Origin: Paracoccus seriniphilus
Lineage (GTDB): Bacteria > Pseudomonadota > Alphaproteobacteria > Rhodobacterales > Rhodobacteraceae
DNA: 64,000 nucleotides
Assembly (NCBI RefSeq): GCF_028553745.1
Contig: NZ_CP067129.1
Span: forward strand, 788,501 to 852,500
Direction: 5' to 3'
Positions 48,274 through 56,851 of the stretch are shown here, one piece after another. Each line of letters opens with the position of its first letter. Within the stretch, counting starts at the first letter, position 1. The position numbers and the translations under genes were made by a program. The notes under the pieces were generated by a model. It had not been told where the DNA came from and made no database searches. It worked only from the letters and a program-made list of their open reading frames with translations.

Positions 48274-48687
48274 ATGCGTCACGCTCGCGGTTACCGCCGT
48301 CTCAATCGTACTCACGAACATCGCAAGGCGCTGTTCGCCAATATGGCCGGCTCGTTGATCGAGCACGAGCAGATCAAGACCACCCTTCCCAAGGCGAAGG
48401 AACTGCGTCCGATCGTCGAAAAGCTGATCACGCTGGCCAAGCGTGGTGACCTGCACGCCCGTCGTCAGGCTGCTGCACAGCTGAAGCAAGACATGCATGT
48501 CGCGAAGCTGTTCGACGTGCTGGGTGAGCGCTTCAAGGACCGTCAGGGCGGTTATGTCCGCGTCCTGAAAGCCGGCTTCCGCTATGGCGACATGGCCCCG
48601 ATGGCGATCATCGAACTGGTTGATCGTGATCCTTCGGCCAAAGGTGCCGCCGATCGCGCCCGTCTCGAGGCAGAAGCCGCAGAGTGA
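48274..48687 (+). CDS. rplQ: 50S ribosomal protein L17
   Basis: The 137-residue product begins [20 protein letters not shown], the L17 N-terminus, with [15 protein letters not shown] in the middle. It binds 23S rRNA near the exit tunnel. AAGGAGAA precedes the ATG. It is the last gene of the operon; a strong terminator follows at 48732. Confidence 0.97.
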   Translation: MRHARGYRRLNRTHEHRKALFANMAGSLIEHEQIKTTLPKAKELRPIVEKLITLAKRGDLHARRQAAAQLKQDMHVAKLFDVLGERFKDRQGGYVRVLKAGFRYGDMAPMAIIELVDRDPSAKGAADRARLEAEAAE

Positions 48688-48726
48688 TCGCGAAGGCTGC
48701 CTTTCCGGCGGCCCGGTGATTGCGAA

Positions 48727-48930
48727 TCATGCGCCCCGTAACGGAAGTTGCGGGGCGTTTTGCTGTGCTGACATGGGGTTATGGCAGATTGCATGATGCG
48801 AAAATCGCCTCAGAAGTGCGATTTCTACCTCACACACGTCTCTTTTGTTCAAATGTCCGGATTGCTCAAGAGCTTGTAATTGCTCCACAACCTCGGCGGG
48901 TATTTGCTGCGGCACTGATAAATCCGGCAT
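48727..48930 (-). CDS. Possible small protein (67 aa), hypothetical
   Basis: The frame encodes a 67-residue protein starting MPDLSVPQQIPAEVV, followed by an amphipathic stretch VEQLQALEQSGHLNKRDVCEV. AGAGG lies about 6 nt before the ATG at 48930. The first 40 codons look protein-like. The last part runs antisense through the rplQ terminator, which argues against it. No family is recognised. Confidence 0.3.
   Translation of the reverse strand: MPDLSVPQQIPAEVVEQLQALEQSGHLNKRDVCEVEIALLRRFSHHAICHNPMSAQQNAPQLPLRGA
48732..48761 (+). terminator. Terminator of the alpha operon after rplQ
   Basis: CGCCCCGTAAC (48732-48742) pairs with GTTGCGGGGCG (48747-48757), with one wobble/mismatch and a GGAA loop, followed by TTTT. 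It is a classical Rho-independent terminator about 45 bp after the rplQ stop. Confidence 0.88.
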
Positions 48931-49025
48931 AACCGGCCTCTCAAACGTTTAACTGACTAGCAACTATATTGGTCCATGTTTACTTTGAATGGTGACGGTA
49001 ACCAACGCAATTTGTCTAAAAAGCC

Positions 49026-49637
49026 ATGTCTTCACGCGCAGAAATAAACGCAGCATTGCAGAAGTTGGGGAAGTTTGCCCCGACGGGCTATTTCGTTGGC
49101 CTGCATATCCGTTTCGCGGCGCCATTGATGCAGTTTCAGACCTACCCTGAAGACTGGTCGGAGTTCTATTCCGAGAATGGCTATGCGTTGCGGGATCCGA
49201 CGATTGCTTGGGGGTTTTCCACCACAGGAGCATGCCGATGGTCCAGCCTGCCTATTCCGGATCCGTTTAATATACTCAAGGACGCGGCCGATCACGGCCT
49301 GACCTTTGGTCTGACTGTGTCACATGGTCCGATCGCGTCTCGAACCATTGCCAGCTTTGCCCGCGATGATCGCGAGTTTGCGGATGACGAGATCGCCGAG
49401 ATCTCGACGACAGTTCGACGGCTTCATGAAATTACAGAGCCGCCGGCGAGCCTTACCAAGGCTCAGAAAGAAGCCCTTCGTTGCATCGCGGAGGGTGATC
49501 GCCATGCGGCGGCGGCAGCCAAACTTGGCATTACCGAAAGCGCGTTCAAGGCAAGACTGATCTCGGTCCGTGAAAGACTGAAGGCTCGGACTACTGCCGA
49601 AGCGTTGCAGCGGGCCAAGGAATACCGCCTGCTGTAG
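49026..49637 (+). CDS. LuxR-family autoinducer-binding transcriptional regulator
   Basis: The 203-residue product has an N-terminal acyl-homoserine-lactone-binding domain with the conserved ligand-pocket residues W44, Y48, D57, P58 and W72. A C-terminal LuxR helix-turn-helix (about 142-203) begins LTKAQKEALRCIAEG, with AAAKLGITESAFKARL as the recognition unit. It is somewhat short compared with LuxR (about 240). It is 64 bp upstream of a luxI-type synthase on the same strand, so it is probably the cognate receptor. Confidence 0.9.
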   Translation: MSSRAEINAALQKLGKFAPTGYFVGLHIRFAAPLMQFQTYPEDWSEFYSENGYALRDPTIAWGFSTTGACRWSSLPIPDPFNILKDAADHGLTFGLTVSHGPIASRTIASFARDDREFADDEIAEISTTVRRLHEITEPPASLTKAQKEALRCIAEGDRHAAAAAKLGITESAFKARLISVRERLKARTTAEALQRAKEYRLL

Positions 49638-49664
49638 GCGTTCGCCCAGGGGAACCGTGAGGCA

Positions 49665-49681
49665 GTGAGGGGTCCCCTCAC
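49665..49681. promoter_or_regulatory. 17-bp perfect palindrome in front of the luxI-type gene
   Basis: GTGAGGGG-T-CCCCTCAC lies 20 bp before the luxI start codon, in the short gap after luxR. A second copy of the left arm, AGGGGA, at 49649 could pair with it instead. It may be the operator of the LuxR protein, although it does not match the ACCTGT-type lux box, or an mRNA hairpin. Confidence 0.5.
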
Positions 49682-49701
49682 ACCCCAGGAGTACGTTAGA
49701 A

Positions 49702-50292
49702 ATGCAGACGACCACCCTTTCCTTTTCGAATCTTCACAACCATGGCGAATTGTTTGCCAATCTGTTTCGGGCACGCAAGCAAAGCTTTATCATCCAGAAG
49801 AACTGGGATCTCCCCGAGGCGGATGATATGGAATTCGATCAATATGATACGCCACAAAGCCGTTGGATCGCCATACATGACAAGGGTGATGTTCTGGCCG
49901 GTATTCGCCTGACGCCGACCACGGCACGTTGTGGAATCTACAGCTATATGATCCGCGACGCGCAAAAGGGCATACTGGGAGGTTCGATTCCGCAGGACCT
50001 GCTGGATGAAGAAGCCCCGGTCGAAGAACAGACCTGGGAATGTTCACGGGTTTTCGTCAATCACGCGATCCCGCAGAAGCTGCGCCGCAAGGTGCATTTC
50101 AAGATGGTCGAAGCGATGACCGGCGCGGCGCGTGAACTGGGTGCCACCCGGCTGATCGCCCTGACCGGGGCCAGCTGGCCGCGCTGGTATGGCCGTTGTG
50201 GCCTGGATGCGGTCGCCATGGGTCGCAAGATGTGGATCGACGATGGCGAGTTCCAGTGCGTGTCGATCGATCTTTCGGACAAAATGCATTGA
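49702..50292 (+). CDS. Acyl-homoserine-lactone synthase, LuxI family
   Basis: The 196-residue product carries the invariant LuxI residues R25, F29, W35, D46, D49, R69, E113 and R116 (FRARKQSF, FDQYD, WECSRVF). It makes an N-acyl-homoserine lactone from SAM and acyl-ACP in the cytoplasm. AGGAG precedes the ATG at 49702. Together with the upstream LuxR protein it forms a quorum-sensing circuit. The acyl chain length cannot be told from sequence. Confidence 0.93.
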   Translation: MQTTTLSFSNLHNHGELFANLFRARKQSFIIQKNWDLPEADDMEFDQYDTPQSRWIAIHDKGDVLAGIRLTPTTARCGIYSYMIRDAQKGILGGSIPQDLLDEEAPVEEQTWECSRVFVNHAIPQKLRRKVHFKMVEAMTGAARELGATRLIALTGASWPRWYGRCGLDAVAMGRKMWIDDGEFQCVSIDLSDKMH

Positions 50293-50344
50293 TCGGTTGA
50301 TCGGGGTGTTGGTCATTCGGACATCACCATATTAAGTGATGTCC

Positions 50345-51661
50345 ATGGCTGACCTGTTCGATACATCCGATACTTCCTCGCCGCCGGCACCTCCGGCAGC
50401 AAGACCCTTGGCTGATCGCATTCGCCCGGCGCGCATGAGCGATGTGATCGGCCAGGAGAAGGTTCTTGGTCCCGACGGTCCGTTGGGATCGATGCTGTCG
50501 TCGCACAGCCTGTCTTCGCTGATCCTTTGGGGACCGCCGGGTGTCGGCAAGACGACGATTGCCCGGCTGCTGGCCGATGAGACGGAACTGGCTTTCGTTC
50601 AGATCAGCGCGATCTTCACCGGCGTGCCCGAATTGCGAAAGGTGTTCGAGGCCGCGCGTCTGCGGCGCGAGCAGGGCAGGGGCACCCTGTTGTTCGTCGA
50701 CGAGATCCATCGCTTCAACAAGGCACAGCAGGACAGCTTCCTGCCGCATATGGAAGATGGCACCATTCTTCTGGTGGGGGCGACGACTGAAAACCCGTCA
50801 TTTGAACTGAATGCCGCGCTGATGTCGCGCGCGCAGGTCATCGTGCTTGAGCGCCTGTCCCTTGCGGAACTGGAACGGCTGGCGCAACGGGCCGAAGCCG
50901 AATTGGGGCGTGCCCTGCCATTGACGCCCGATGCCCGCGAAAGCCTGTTGGAAATGGCCGATGGCGACGGGCGCGCGGCGCTGAACCTGATCGAACAGGT
51001 CGCGGCATGGAAGATCACGAAGCCGCTGGACAGGCAGACCATGGCGCAGCGCCTGATGCGGCGGGCGGCGAAATACGACAAATCAGGAGATGAACATTAC
51101 AACCTGATTTCGGCGCTGCACAAATCGGTGCGCGGCAGCGACCCTGACGCAGCGTTATACTGGTTCGGCCGGATGCTGGAAGGTGGAGAGGATCCGCGTT
51201 ATCTGGCTCGCCGTATCGCGCGTATGGCGGTCGAGGACATCGGTCTGGCCGACCCGGCGGCGGCGCGGCAATGCCTGGATGCCTGGGCCATGTATGAGCG
51301 CCTTGGCAGCCCCGAAGGCGAACTGGCCCTGGCGCAGGCGGTGATCTATCTGGCCTTGGCACCGAAATCCAACGCCGCCTATGTCGCCTACAAGGGCGCG
51401 CGGGCCGAGGCGCGGCGCACGGGCAGCCTGATGCCTCCGGCGCATATCCTGAACGCTCCGACGAAGATGATGAAGGAACAGGGTTACGGCGCCGGCTATG
51501 CCTATGACCACGACGCGATTGACGGTTTTTCGGGGCAGAACTACTTTCCCGACGGCATGAAACGACCAGTGCTTTACACGCCCGTCGAACGCGGCTTCGA
51601 GCGCGAACTGAAGAAGCGACTTGACTGGTTCGTGTCCCGGCGCCTGAAGCGCGGCGGTTGA
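50345..51661 (+). CDS. rarA: Replication-associated recombination protein A (MgsA/RarA)
   Basis: The product is about 438 residues, an AAA+ ATPase with RPARMSDVIGQEKVLG, Walker A GPPGVGKTT, Walker B LFVDEIHRFNKAQQD and the GATTENPSFELNAAL sensor-1 region, followed by the RarA C-terminal tetramerisation domain (KSNAAYVAY). It acts at stalled replication forks. In-frame starts exist at 50336 (GTG), 50339 and 50345; the last gives MADLFD. It is the first gene of a group that continues with crcB. Confidence 0.93.
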   Translation: MADLFDTSDTSSPPAPPAARPLADRIRPARMSDVIGQEKVLGPDGPLGSMLSSHSLSSLILWGPPGVGKTTIARLLADETELAFVQISAIFTGVPELRKVFEAARLRREQGRGTLLFVDEIHRFNKAQQDSFLPHMEDGTILLVGATTENPSFELNAALMSRAQVIVLERLSLAELERLAQRAEAELGRALPLTPDARESLLEMADGDGRAALNLIEQVAAWKITKPLDRQTMAQRLMRRAAKYDKSGDEHYNLISALHKSVRGSDPDAALYWFGRMLEGGEDPRYLARRIARMAVEDIGLADPAAARQCLDAWAMYERLGSPEGELALAQAVIYLALAPKSNAAYVAYKGARAEARRTGSLMPPAHILNAPTKMMKEQGYGAGYAYDHDAIDGFSGQNYFPDGMKRPVLYTPVERGFERELKKRLDWFVSRRLKRGG

Positions 51662-51692
51662 CTTTCATTCTGCATCGGCACAGGACCACGCC

Positions 51693-52067
51693 ATGATGAA
51701 TCCCTTTCTGCAAGTTGCCATTGGCGGTGCCGTCGGAGCAACGGCGCGTTACAGCGTTTACCGCGCCATCGCATGGCATGGACCGGGCTTTCCCATCGCG
51801 ACCGGCGTGGTGAATGTGCTGGGCAGCCTGCTGATGGGGATGCTGGCGATTCTGCTGTCGCATCGTTTCGGCAACCATTATGCACCACTTTTGCTGACCG
51901 GAGTTCTGGGCGGCTTCACGACCTTTTCGGCCTTTACTCTGGATGCGTTGACCCTTTGGGAACGTGGTCAGACGGGGGGCGCATTGGTATATGTATTCTG
52001 CTCGGTCATCCTGTCGCTGGCGGCGGTGATTGCCGGGCTGGCGATCGGCAGGGGAATTTGGTCATGA
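51693..52067 (+). CDS. crcB: Fluoride ion channel CrcB/FluC
   Basis: The 124-residue product has four hydrophobic helices. GGAVGATARY near the start, GTGVVNVLGSLLMG-like TGVVNVLGSLLMGM and GGFTTFSAF are the Fluc signatures. It forms dual-topology dimers that let fluoride out of the cytoplasm. It is 31 bp after rarA and overlaps the next gene by 4 nt. No fluoride riboswitch is visible upstream. Confidence 0.93.
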   Translation: MMNPFLQVAIGGAVGATARYSVYRAIAWHGPGFPIATGVVNVLGSLLMGMLAILLSHRFGNHYAPLLLTGVLGGFTTFSAFTLDALTLWERGQTGGALVYVFCSVILSLAAVIAGLAIGRGIWS

Positions 52068-53113
52068 GCCATGTGCAGACCATCCGGATCAATGAAGATG
52101 ACGGTGGTCAGCGGCTGGACCGCTGGCTGAAGAAACGCTTTCCGCAGCTGAGTCAGGGCGCAGTCGAGAAGATGTGCCGCACGGGCCAGTTGCGCATCAA
52201 TGGCGGTCGCGTCAAGGCGGCCACGCGGATCGAGGCCGGGCAGGAGGTGCGCGTGCCGCCCTTGCCCGATGCCCGCCCCGCGCTGCCGAGGGACGAGGCC
52301 CCGCGCATTCCCGATGCCGATGAAAAGATGATCCAGGGCGCGGTGCTTTGGAAGGATCAGCATATCATCGCGCTGAACAAGCCTCCGGGCTTGCCCAGTC
52401 AGGGAGGCAGCGGGCAGGGCAACCGTCATGTCGACGGGTTGAGCCGCGCGCTGACCTTTGGCTTCAAGGACCGGCCCAAGCTGGTTCACCGGCTGGACAA
52501 GGATACTTCGGGCGTGCTGCTGCTGGCGCGCACGGACCGGATCGCCCGCGCGCTGTCCGAGGCCTTCCGCTCGCGCACGACGCGCAAGATCTATTGGGCT
52601 GCCGTTGCCGGTGTGCCGACACCGCGTATGGGCACCATCCGTTATGGTCTGGTAAAATCTGCCGGACATGGGCGCGGCGGCGAGGGCGAAAAGATGCATG
52701 CCGTCCTGCCTCGCGACATTGCCTCGACCGAAGGTGCCAAGCGGGCGACCACCGATTACGCCGTTCTGGACGCGCTTGGCACAAGGGCCAGCTGGTGTGC
52801 GCTGGTGCCGATCACCGGGCGGACCCATCAGCTGCGGGCGCATATGTCCGAACTGGGTCATCCGATTGTGGGTGACGGGAAATATGGCGGTTCGGGTCAG
52901 GAAAACCTGGGCGACGGTTGGGGCGCGCAACTGGGGGGCGAGATCAGCCGCAAGTTGCATCTTCACGCCCGCAGCATTGCCTTCGATCATCCGATCACCA
53001 GGAAACGGATCACCATCACCGCCCCCTTGCCCGAACATATGGCGCGGACATGGAAGACATTGGGCTGGCACGAGAATGACGTGCCCGACGATCCCTTTGC
53101 GGAGGACGAATGA
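52064..53113 (+). CDS. RluA-family pseudouridine synthase (RluC-like)
   Basis: The 349-residue product has an N-terminal S4 RNA-binding domain (LDRWLKKRFPQLSQGAVEKM) and a catalytic domain with HRLDKDTSGVLLLAR, whose Asp is the nucleophile, and VPITGRTHQLRAHM. It converts uridines to pseudouridine, probably in 23S rRNA; RluC is the closest guess. The frame is open far upstream, but the ATG at 52064 overlaps the crcB stop (ATGA) and gives the standard N-terminus. Confidence 0.88.
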   Translation: MSHVQTIRINEDDGGQRLDRWLKKRFPQLSQGAVEKMCRTGQLRINGGRVKAATRIEAGQEVRVPPLPDARPALPRDEAPRIPDADEKMIQGAVLWKDQHIIALNKPPGLPSQGGSGQGNRHVDGLSRALTFGFKDRPKLVHRLDKDTSGVLLLARTDRIARALSEAFRSRTTRKIYWAAVAGVPTPRMGTIRYGLVKSAGHGRGGEGEKMHAVLPRDIASTEGAKRATTDYAVLDALGTRASWCALVPITGRTHQLRAHMSELGHPIVGDGKYGGSGQENLGDGWGAQLGGEISRKLHLHARSIAFDHPITRKRITITAPLPEHMARTWKTLGWHENDVPDDPFAEDE

Positions 53114-53766
53114 AACTGGTTGTTTTCGATGTGGATGGCACGCTGGTGGACAGCCAGCACCACATCCATGGGGCAATGACCAGGGCGTTGGAGTTCGCGG
53201 GACTGGAGCCGGTGTCGCGGCCGCGAATTCTGGGAACTGTCGGCCTGTCCTTGCCCGCGGCGATCGCGCAGATCGCCCCCGAGGCCGACGCGCCGACGCA
53301 GGCGCGGATTCTGGCGTGCTACAAGGCCGCCTATTTCCAGGCGCGCATGGCGCAGGATGCCCCACTGTATGCCGGTGCAAAGGCTTGTCTCGAGACCCTG
53401 GCGGCGCGCGACGACCTGTTGCTGGCCGTTGCGACCGGTAAATCGCGTCGGGGTCTCATGGCGCTGATCGAGGCGCATGGATTGTCGGGGATGTTCGTTT
53501 CCTTGCAGACGGCGGACGACCATCCCTCCAAGCCCAACCCGGAAATGCTTTTGGCAGCGCTTGACGAAGCTGGCGTGGCGACCGAACAGGCGGTCATGGT
53601 TGGCGATACGACCTATGACATGGAAATGGCCCGGGCCGCCAAGGTAAAGGGGCTGGGGGTTGCCTGGGGCTATCACGCCGATGCCGCATTGTTGCAGGCG
53701 GGCGCGGAGAGGGTGTCGCGTGACTTTCCGGCCCTGAACAATTTGATTGAAGAGTGGATGGCATGA
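53110..53766 (+). CDS. HAD-superfamily hydrolase (phosphoglycolate-phosphatase-like)
   Basis: The 218-residue product has motif I DVDGTLVDS (nucleophile Asp), motif II around VATGKSRRGL, motif III Lys in KPNPEML and motif IV VGDTTYDMEMA. It has a helical cap typical of subclass IA. The substrate is unknown; a small sugar phosphate or 2-phosphoglycolate is likely. Its start overlaps the upstream gene and its stop the downstream gene by 4 nt each. Confidence 0.88.
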   Translation: MKLVVFDVDGTLVDSQHHIHGAMTRALEFAGLEPVSRPRILGTVGLSLPAAIAQIAPEADAPTQARILACYKAAYFQARMAQDAPLYAGAKACLETLAARDDLLLAVATGKSRRGLMALIEAHGLSGMFVSLQTADDHPSKPNPEMLLAALDEAGVATEQAVMVGDTTYDMEMARAAKVKGLGVAWGYHADAALLQAGAERVSRDFPALNNLIEEWMA

Positions 53767-54476
53767 GCGAGTGGAAAGCGCGTCGGTTCTGGAAAGAGGT
53801 CTCGACCCGCGAAGCAGAGAATGGCTGGGAGATTCTGCTGGATGAACGCATCCTGCGCACGCCGGGCAAGAAGTCTCTTGTCCTGCCGACGCATGAACTG
53901 GCGGCGGCCCTGGCCGAGGAATGGGACGCGCAGGACGACGTTATCGATCCCGGCTCCATGCCGCTGACGCGGGCGGCGAATTCGGCCATCGAGAAGGTTG
54001 CTCCGCAATTCGAAGGCGTGGCCGATATGCTTGCCGATTATGGCGGAACCGATCTGCTTTGCTACCGTGCCGATCAACCCCAGGAACTGGTCCGCCTGCA
54101 GGCCGAGGCATGGGATCCGTTGATCGACTGGGCCGCGACCGAGTTGCGCGCCCCGCTGGTCGTCACTCAGGGCGTCATGCCGGTGTTGCAATCCCCTGAT
54201 TCTCTTGCGGTTTTGCGTCAGGAGATTCACGCGATGGATGTATTCGGCCTGACCGCGCTGCATGATCTGATTACCCTGCCCGGATCCTTGATCATCGGAC
54301 TGGCCGTGGCACGGGGGCGTCTGGATGCCGAGGACGCGCATCGTCTGTCGCGTATCGACGAAACATATCAGGCCAGCCAATGGGGTGAGGATGATGAGGT
54401 GCGTCAGAATGCCGAGAGCAGGAAGGCCGCAATCCACACGGCAGCTAGGTTCTGGAACTTGTCTCGCACAGGTTGA
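53763..54476 (+). CDS. ATP12-family F1-ATPase assembly chaperone
   Basis: The 237-residue product starts MSEWKARRFWKEV and contains GWEILLDERILRTPGK, the ATP12 N-terminal signature, with TDLLCYRAD and LQAEAWDPLIDW downstream. ATP12 binds the F1 alpha subunit during ATP synthase assembly; among bacteria it is largely restricted to alphaproteobacteria. The ATGA overlap with the HAD gene suggests co-translation. Confidence 0.9.
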   Translation: MSEWKARRFWKEVSTREAENGWEILLDERILRTPGKKSLVLPTHELAAALAEEWDAQDDVIDPGSMPLTRAANSAIEKVAPQFEGVADMLADYGGTDLLCYRADQPQELVRLQAEAWDPLIDWAATELRAPLVVTQGVMPVLQSPDSLAVLRQEIHAMDVFGLTALHDLITLPGSLIIGLAVARGRLDAEDAHRLSRIDETYQASQWGEDDEVRQNAESRKAAIHTAARFWNLSRTG

Positions 54477-54641
54477 AAATTGCCTTTAGGCGAAGGATCG
54501 CTTGACCTGATGGGGTGTATCGGCAAAATACTGCCTGATCTTGAGCTTGGCGTTTCGCGAAGAACTTCGGCTTTTGATGGGCTTTTTCGCATTGAGGTAA
54601 ATACGGCACGCGGTGCCTGTAAACCCGTAAAAGGGGCAACG

Positions 54642-55658
54642 ATGATTAAACGGGCAATTCTTGGTGTCGTGGCTGCCAGCGGTGTCGCGGCAGGAACGGC
54701 ATCTGCCGATGTTCTGGACGATATCATCGCGCGGGACGAATTGATCTGCGGTGTGAATCCAGGTCTGGCCGGGTTTGCCTCGCCGGATGCGAATGGCAAT
54801 TGGACCGGTTTCGATGTCGCCTTTTGCAAGGCCGTGGCTGCGGCGGTGCTGAAGGATCCCTCGAAGGTGCGCTTTGTGCCGGCAGACCTCGAGAACCGCT
54901 TTGAAATGCTGGCCAAAGGCGAGGTCGACCTGCTGGCGCGCAATTCGACCTGGACCTTCTCGCGCGATGTTGACCAGAAGTTCGAATTTGCCGGGGTGAA
55001 TTACTACGACGGTCAGGGATTCATGGTCCGCAAGGAACTGGGGGTGACCTCGGTCAAGGAACTGGACAGCGTCGCGATCTGCGTGCAGCGCGGATCGACC
55101 AGTGCGCAGAATCTGGAAGATTACTTCCGCGTCAACGGCATGACCCTGAAACAGGTGGATGTCGCCAGCGATGCCGAAGGAGAGCAAAGCTATACCTCGG
55201 GCAAATGTGATGCCTATACGACCGATGCCTCGGGGCTTGCGGCAACCCGTGCGGCCTTTGCCGATCCCGAAAACCATATCGTTCTGCCTGAAATCATTTC
55301 CAAGGAGCCGCTGGGACCGGTCGTTCGTCAGCAAGATTCACATTGGGCCGATGTCGTGCGCTGGACGCTTTATGCCCTGATCGCCGCCGAGGAATATGGC
55401 GTCACCTCGAAGAATATCGACGAACTGATCAAGGCTTCGACCAACCCCGAGGTTCAGCGTCTTCTGGGCGTGAATGGTGATCTGGGCGAGAAGCTGGGGC
55501 TGGACAATGAATGGGCCAAACGCGCCATTCAGGCTCGGGGCAATTATGGCGAGATTTTCGCTGCCAATATCGGTGAACAGACGCCGATCGGCCTTGCGCG
55601 CGGCCTGAATGCGCAATGGACGCAGGGCGGGCTGATGTATACCCCGCCGTTCCGCTAG
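54642..55658 (+). CDS. Amino-acid ABC transporter substrate-binding protein (AapJ/BztA-like)
   Basis: The 338-residue periplasmic protein has a signal peptide (about 1-22, ending GTASA). The binding domain has LICGVNPGLAGFASPD, FDVAFCKAVAAAV, LARNSTWTFSRD and CVQRGSTSAQNLEDYF, as in the general L-amino acid (Aap) and glutamate/glutamine (Bzt) systems. AAAAGGGG precedes the ATG at 54642, which is preferred over the open upstream frame. Aap/Bzt permease and ATPase genes should follow but do not: the next gene is convergent. Confidence 0.88.
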   Translation: MIKRAILGVVAASGVAAGTASADVLDDIIARDELICGVNPGLAGFASPDANGNWTGFDVAFCKAVAAAVLKDPSKVRFVPADLENRFEMLAKGEVDLLARNSTWTFSRDVDQKFEFAGVNYYDGQGFMVRKELGVTSVKELDSVAICVQRGSTSAQNLEDYFRVNGMTLKQVDVASDAEGEQSYTSGKCDAYTTDASGLAATRAAFADPENHIVLPEIISKEPLGPVVRQQDSHWADVVRWTLYALIAAEEYGVTSKNIDELIKASTNPEVQRLLGVNGDLGEKLGLDNEWAKRAIQARGNYGEIFAANIGEQTPIGLARGLNAQWTQGGLMYTPPFR

Positions 55659-55667
55659 GCATCGGGC

Positions 55668-55685
55668 GGGCGCAATCGCGCGCCC
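55668..55685. terminator. GC-rich hairpin between the binding protein gene and the SixA-like gene
   Basis: GGGCGC (55668-55673) and GCGCCC (55680-55685) form a 6-bp stem between two convergent genes. The flanks are C-rich rather than T-rich, so its efficiency as a terminator is doubtful. Confidence 0.35.
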
Positions 55686-55715
55686 CCCCCTTCCGAGCCG
55701 TGGCCGGTTGCGCGA

Positions 55716-56234
55716 TCAGCGACGCCCGTCCAGCCTGACGAAATCCATGACGCTTCCCTGTCCGGGCTGGATATCGGCCCAGTTCTCGACATCGAAATCG
55801 ACAACCAGCGTGGCTGCGGTCGGATACCGGCGGAAATCGGGATCCAGAGGTGGGCGTGCGGGCAGCAGCGCGGCAAATTCGGATATGCCGGGATTATGGC
55901 CGATCATCATCACCGTCGGATGGTTGGCGGTGCGCAGCAGGGCCAGCATCTTGTCGGGGCCGGCGTGATACAGGCCCGGTTCCAGCCGCAGCAGCGGGCG
56001 AACCTCCAGCGGTGCCCCCGCGATCATCGCCCATGTGTCCTGTGTGCGTTTTGCGGTCGAGCAAAGGATCTCTTCCGGTTCGTAACCGCGACTGGCCATC
56101 CAGTCGCCCAGGGCCAGTGCCGAACGCCTGCCACGGTCGTTCAGCGGGCGGTCATGATCCGCCAGTGTCGGGTCGTCCCATGCCGATTTGGCGTGGCGTG
56201 TCAGGATCAATCTCTTATGTCCAACTGGGGTCAT
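55716..56234 (-). CDS. SixA-like histidine phosphatase
   Basis: The 172-residue product begins [21 protein letters not shown]; the RHA motif holds the catalytic His, and MMIGHNPGISEFA carries the second. This is the short SixA-type branch, in E. coli a phosphohistidine phosphatase acting on PTS or phosphorelay proteins. The ATG at 56234 overlaps the upstream gene stop (ATGA) and is preferred over 56258. Confidence 0.87.
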   Translation of the reverse strand: MTPVGHKRLILTRHAKSAWDDPTLADHDRPLNDRGRRSALALGDWMASRGYEPEEILCSTAKRTQDTWAMIAGAPLEVRPLLRLEPGLYHAGPDKMLALLRTANHPTVMMIGHNPGISEFAALLPARPPLDPDFRRYPTAATLVVDFDVENWADIQPGQGSVMDFVRLDGRR

Positions 56235-56851
56235 TTGTGGAACTGCCTCATATGCCATGCCGATTGTTCAAGCAGCCTGCCACAGCCATTGCCAGTCGGG
56301 CAAGCACGTCTGACACGACAACCCGAATTCATGCAGTCCGCTCCGGCCTTCTGATCCAGAAAGCGGTGGCAGGCATCGGGGTCATAGCCCGCGCGGAATG
56401 CCTTGGCCGGACAGGCCTGCAGGCAGGGGGCAGGGCAGGTATCGCAGGGAGAAGCCTGAGGAACGGGGGCCGGACAGGGGCTGTCGAGAATGACCGCGCC
56501 GCGGAAGCTGATGAACAGCCCCATGTCGCGATGCACCAGCATGCCGACGCGTGAGGTCCAGCAACTGCCGCTGGCACGCGCCCATTTCATGAAGGGTGGA
56601 TAGGGTGGCCCGTCCGAAGGATAGGCCGTCTTTGCCGCCAGAGATATGGCCCAGGCGTCAATGACGCGACGCGACCAGCGGTCCATCGGGTCGGGGCGAC
56701 CATCTCTGAATTCATCCGACGCCCGGAAAACATGCCAGAAATCGGGCTCGTCCGGTGACAGCAACAGGACAGAACCCGTGGCAAGAGGCGCCTGGCCGGC
56801 GATGCGCAGCCCCCTGGGTGGCGTCAGCGCCGGGGGACTGTCAGAGTTCAT
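56231..56851 (-). CDS. 4Fe-4S ferredoxin-like protein
   Basis: The 206-residue product has a C-terminal Cys-rich region: [13 protein letters not shown] (C-x2-C-x3-C-x3-CP) is a 4Fe-4S site, and [13 protein letters not shown] with nearby Cys could hold a second. The N-terminal 110 residues lack an obvious cofactor motif but resemble the QueG-related reductase scaffold. The exact role is unknown. It overlaps argB by 11 nt and the SixA-like gene by 4 nt. Confidence 0.75.
   Translation of the reverse strand: MNSDSPPALTPPRGLRIAGQAPLATGSVLLLSPDEPDFWHVFRASDEFRDGRPDPMDRWSRRVIDAWAISLAAKTAYPSDGPPYPPFMKWARASGSCWTSRVGMLVHRDMGLFISFRGAVILDSPCPAPVPQASPCDTCPAPCLQACPAKAFRAGYDPDACHRFLDQKAGADCMNSGCRVRRACPTGNGCGRLLEQSAWHMRQFHK

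Larger units (their letters stand above)
48688..49025. other. Intergenic region between rplQ and luxR-type gene
   Basis: The 338-bp gap contains the rplQ terminator (48732-48761) and a possible small minus-strand gene (48727-48930). A visibly more AT-rich stretch (about 48780-49025) should hold the luxR promoter. The drop in GC compared with the ribosomal genes on the left fits a junction with an accessory module. Confidence 0.6.

Noticed and set aside
51662..51692. Fluoride riboswitch before crcB
   Set aside because: The gap to rarA is only 31 bp, too short for the pseudoknotted aptamer.
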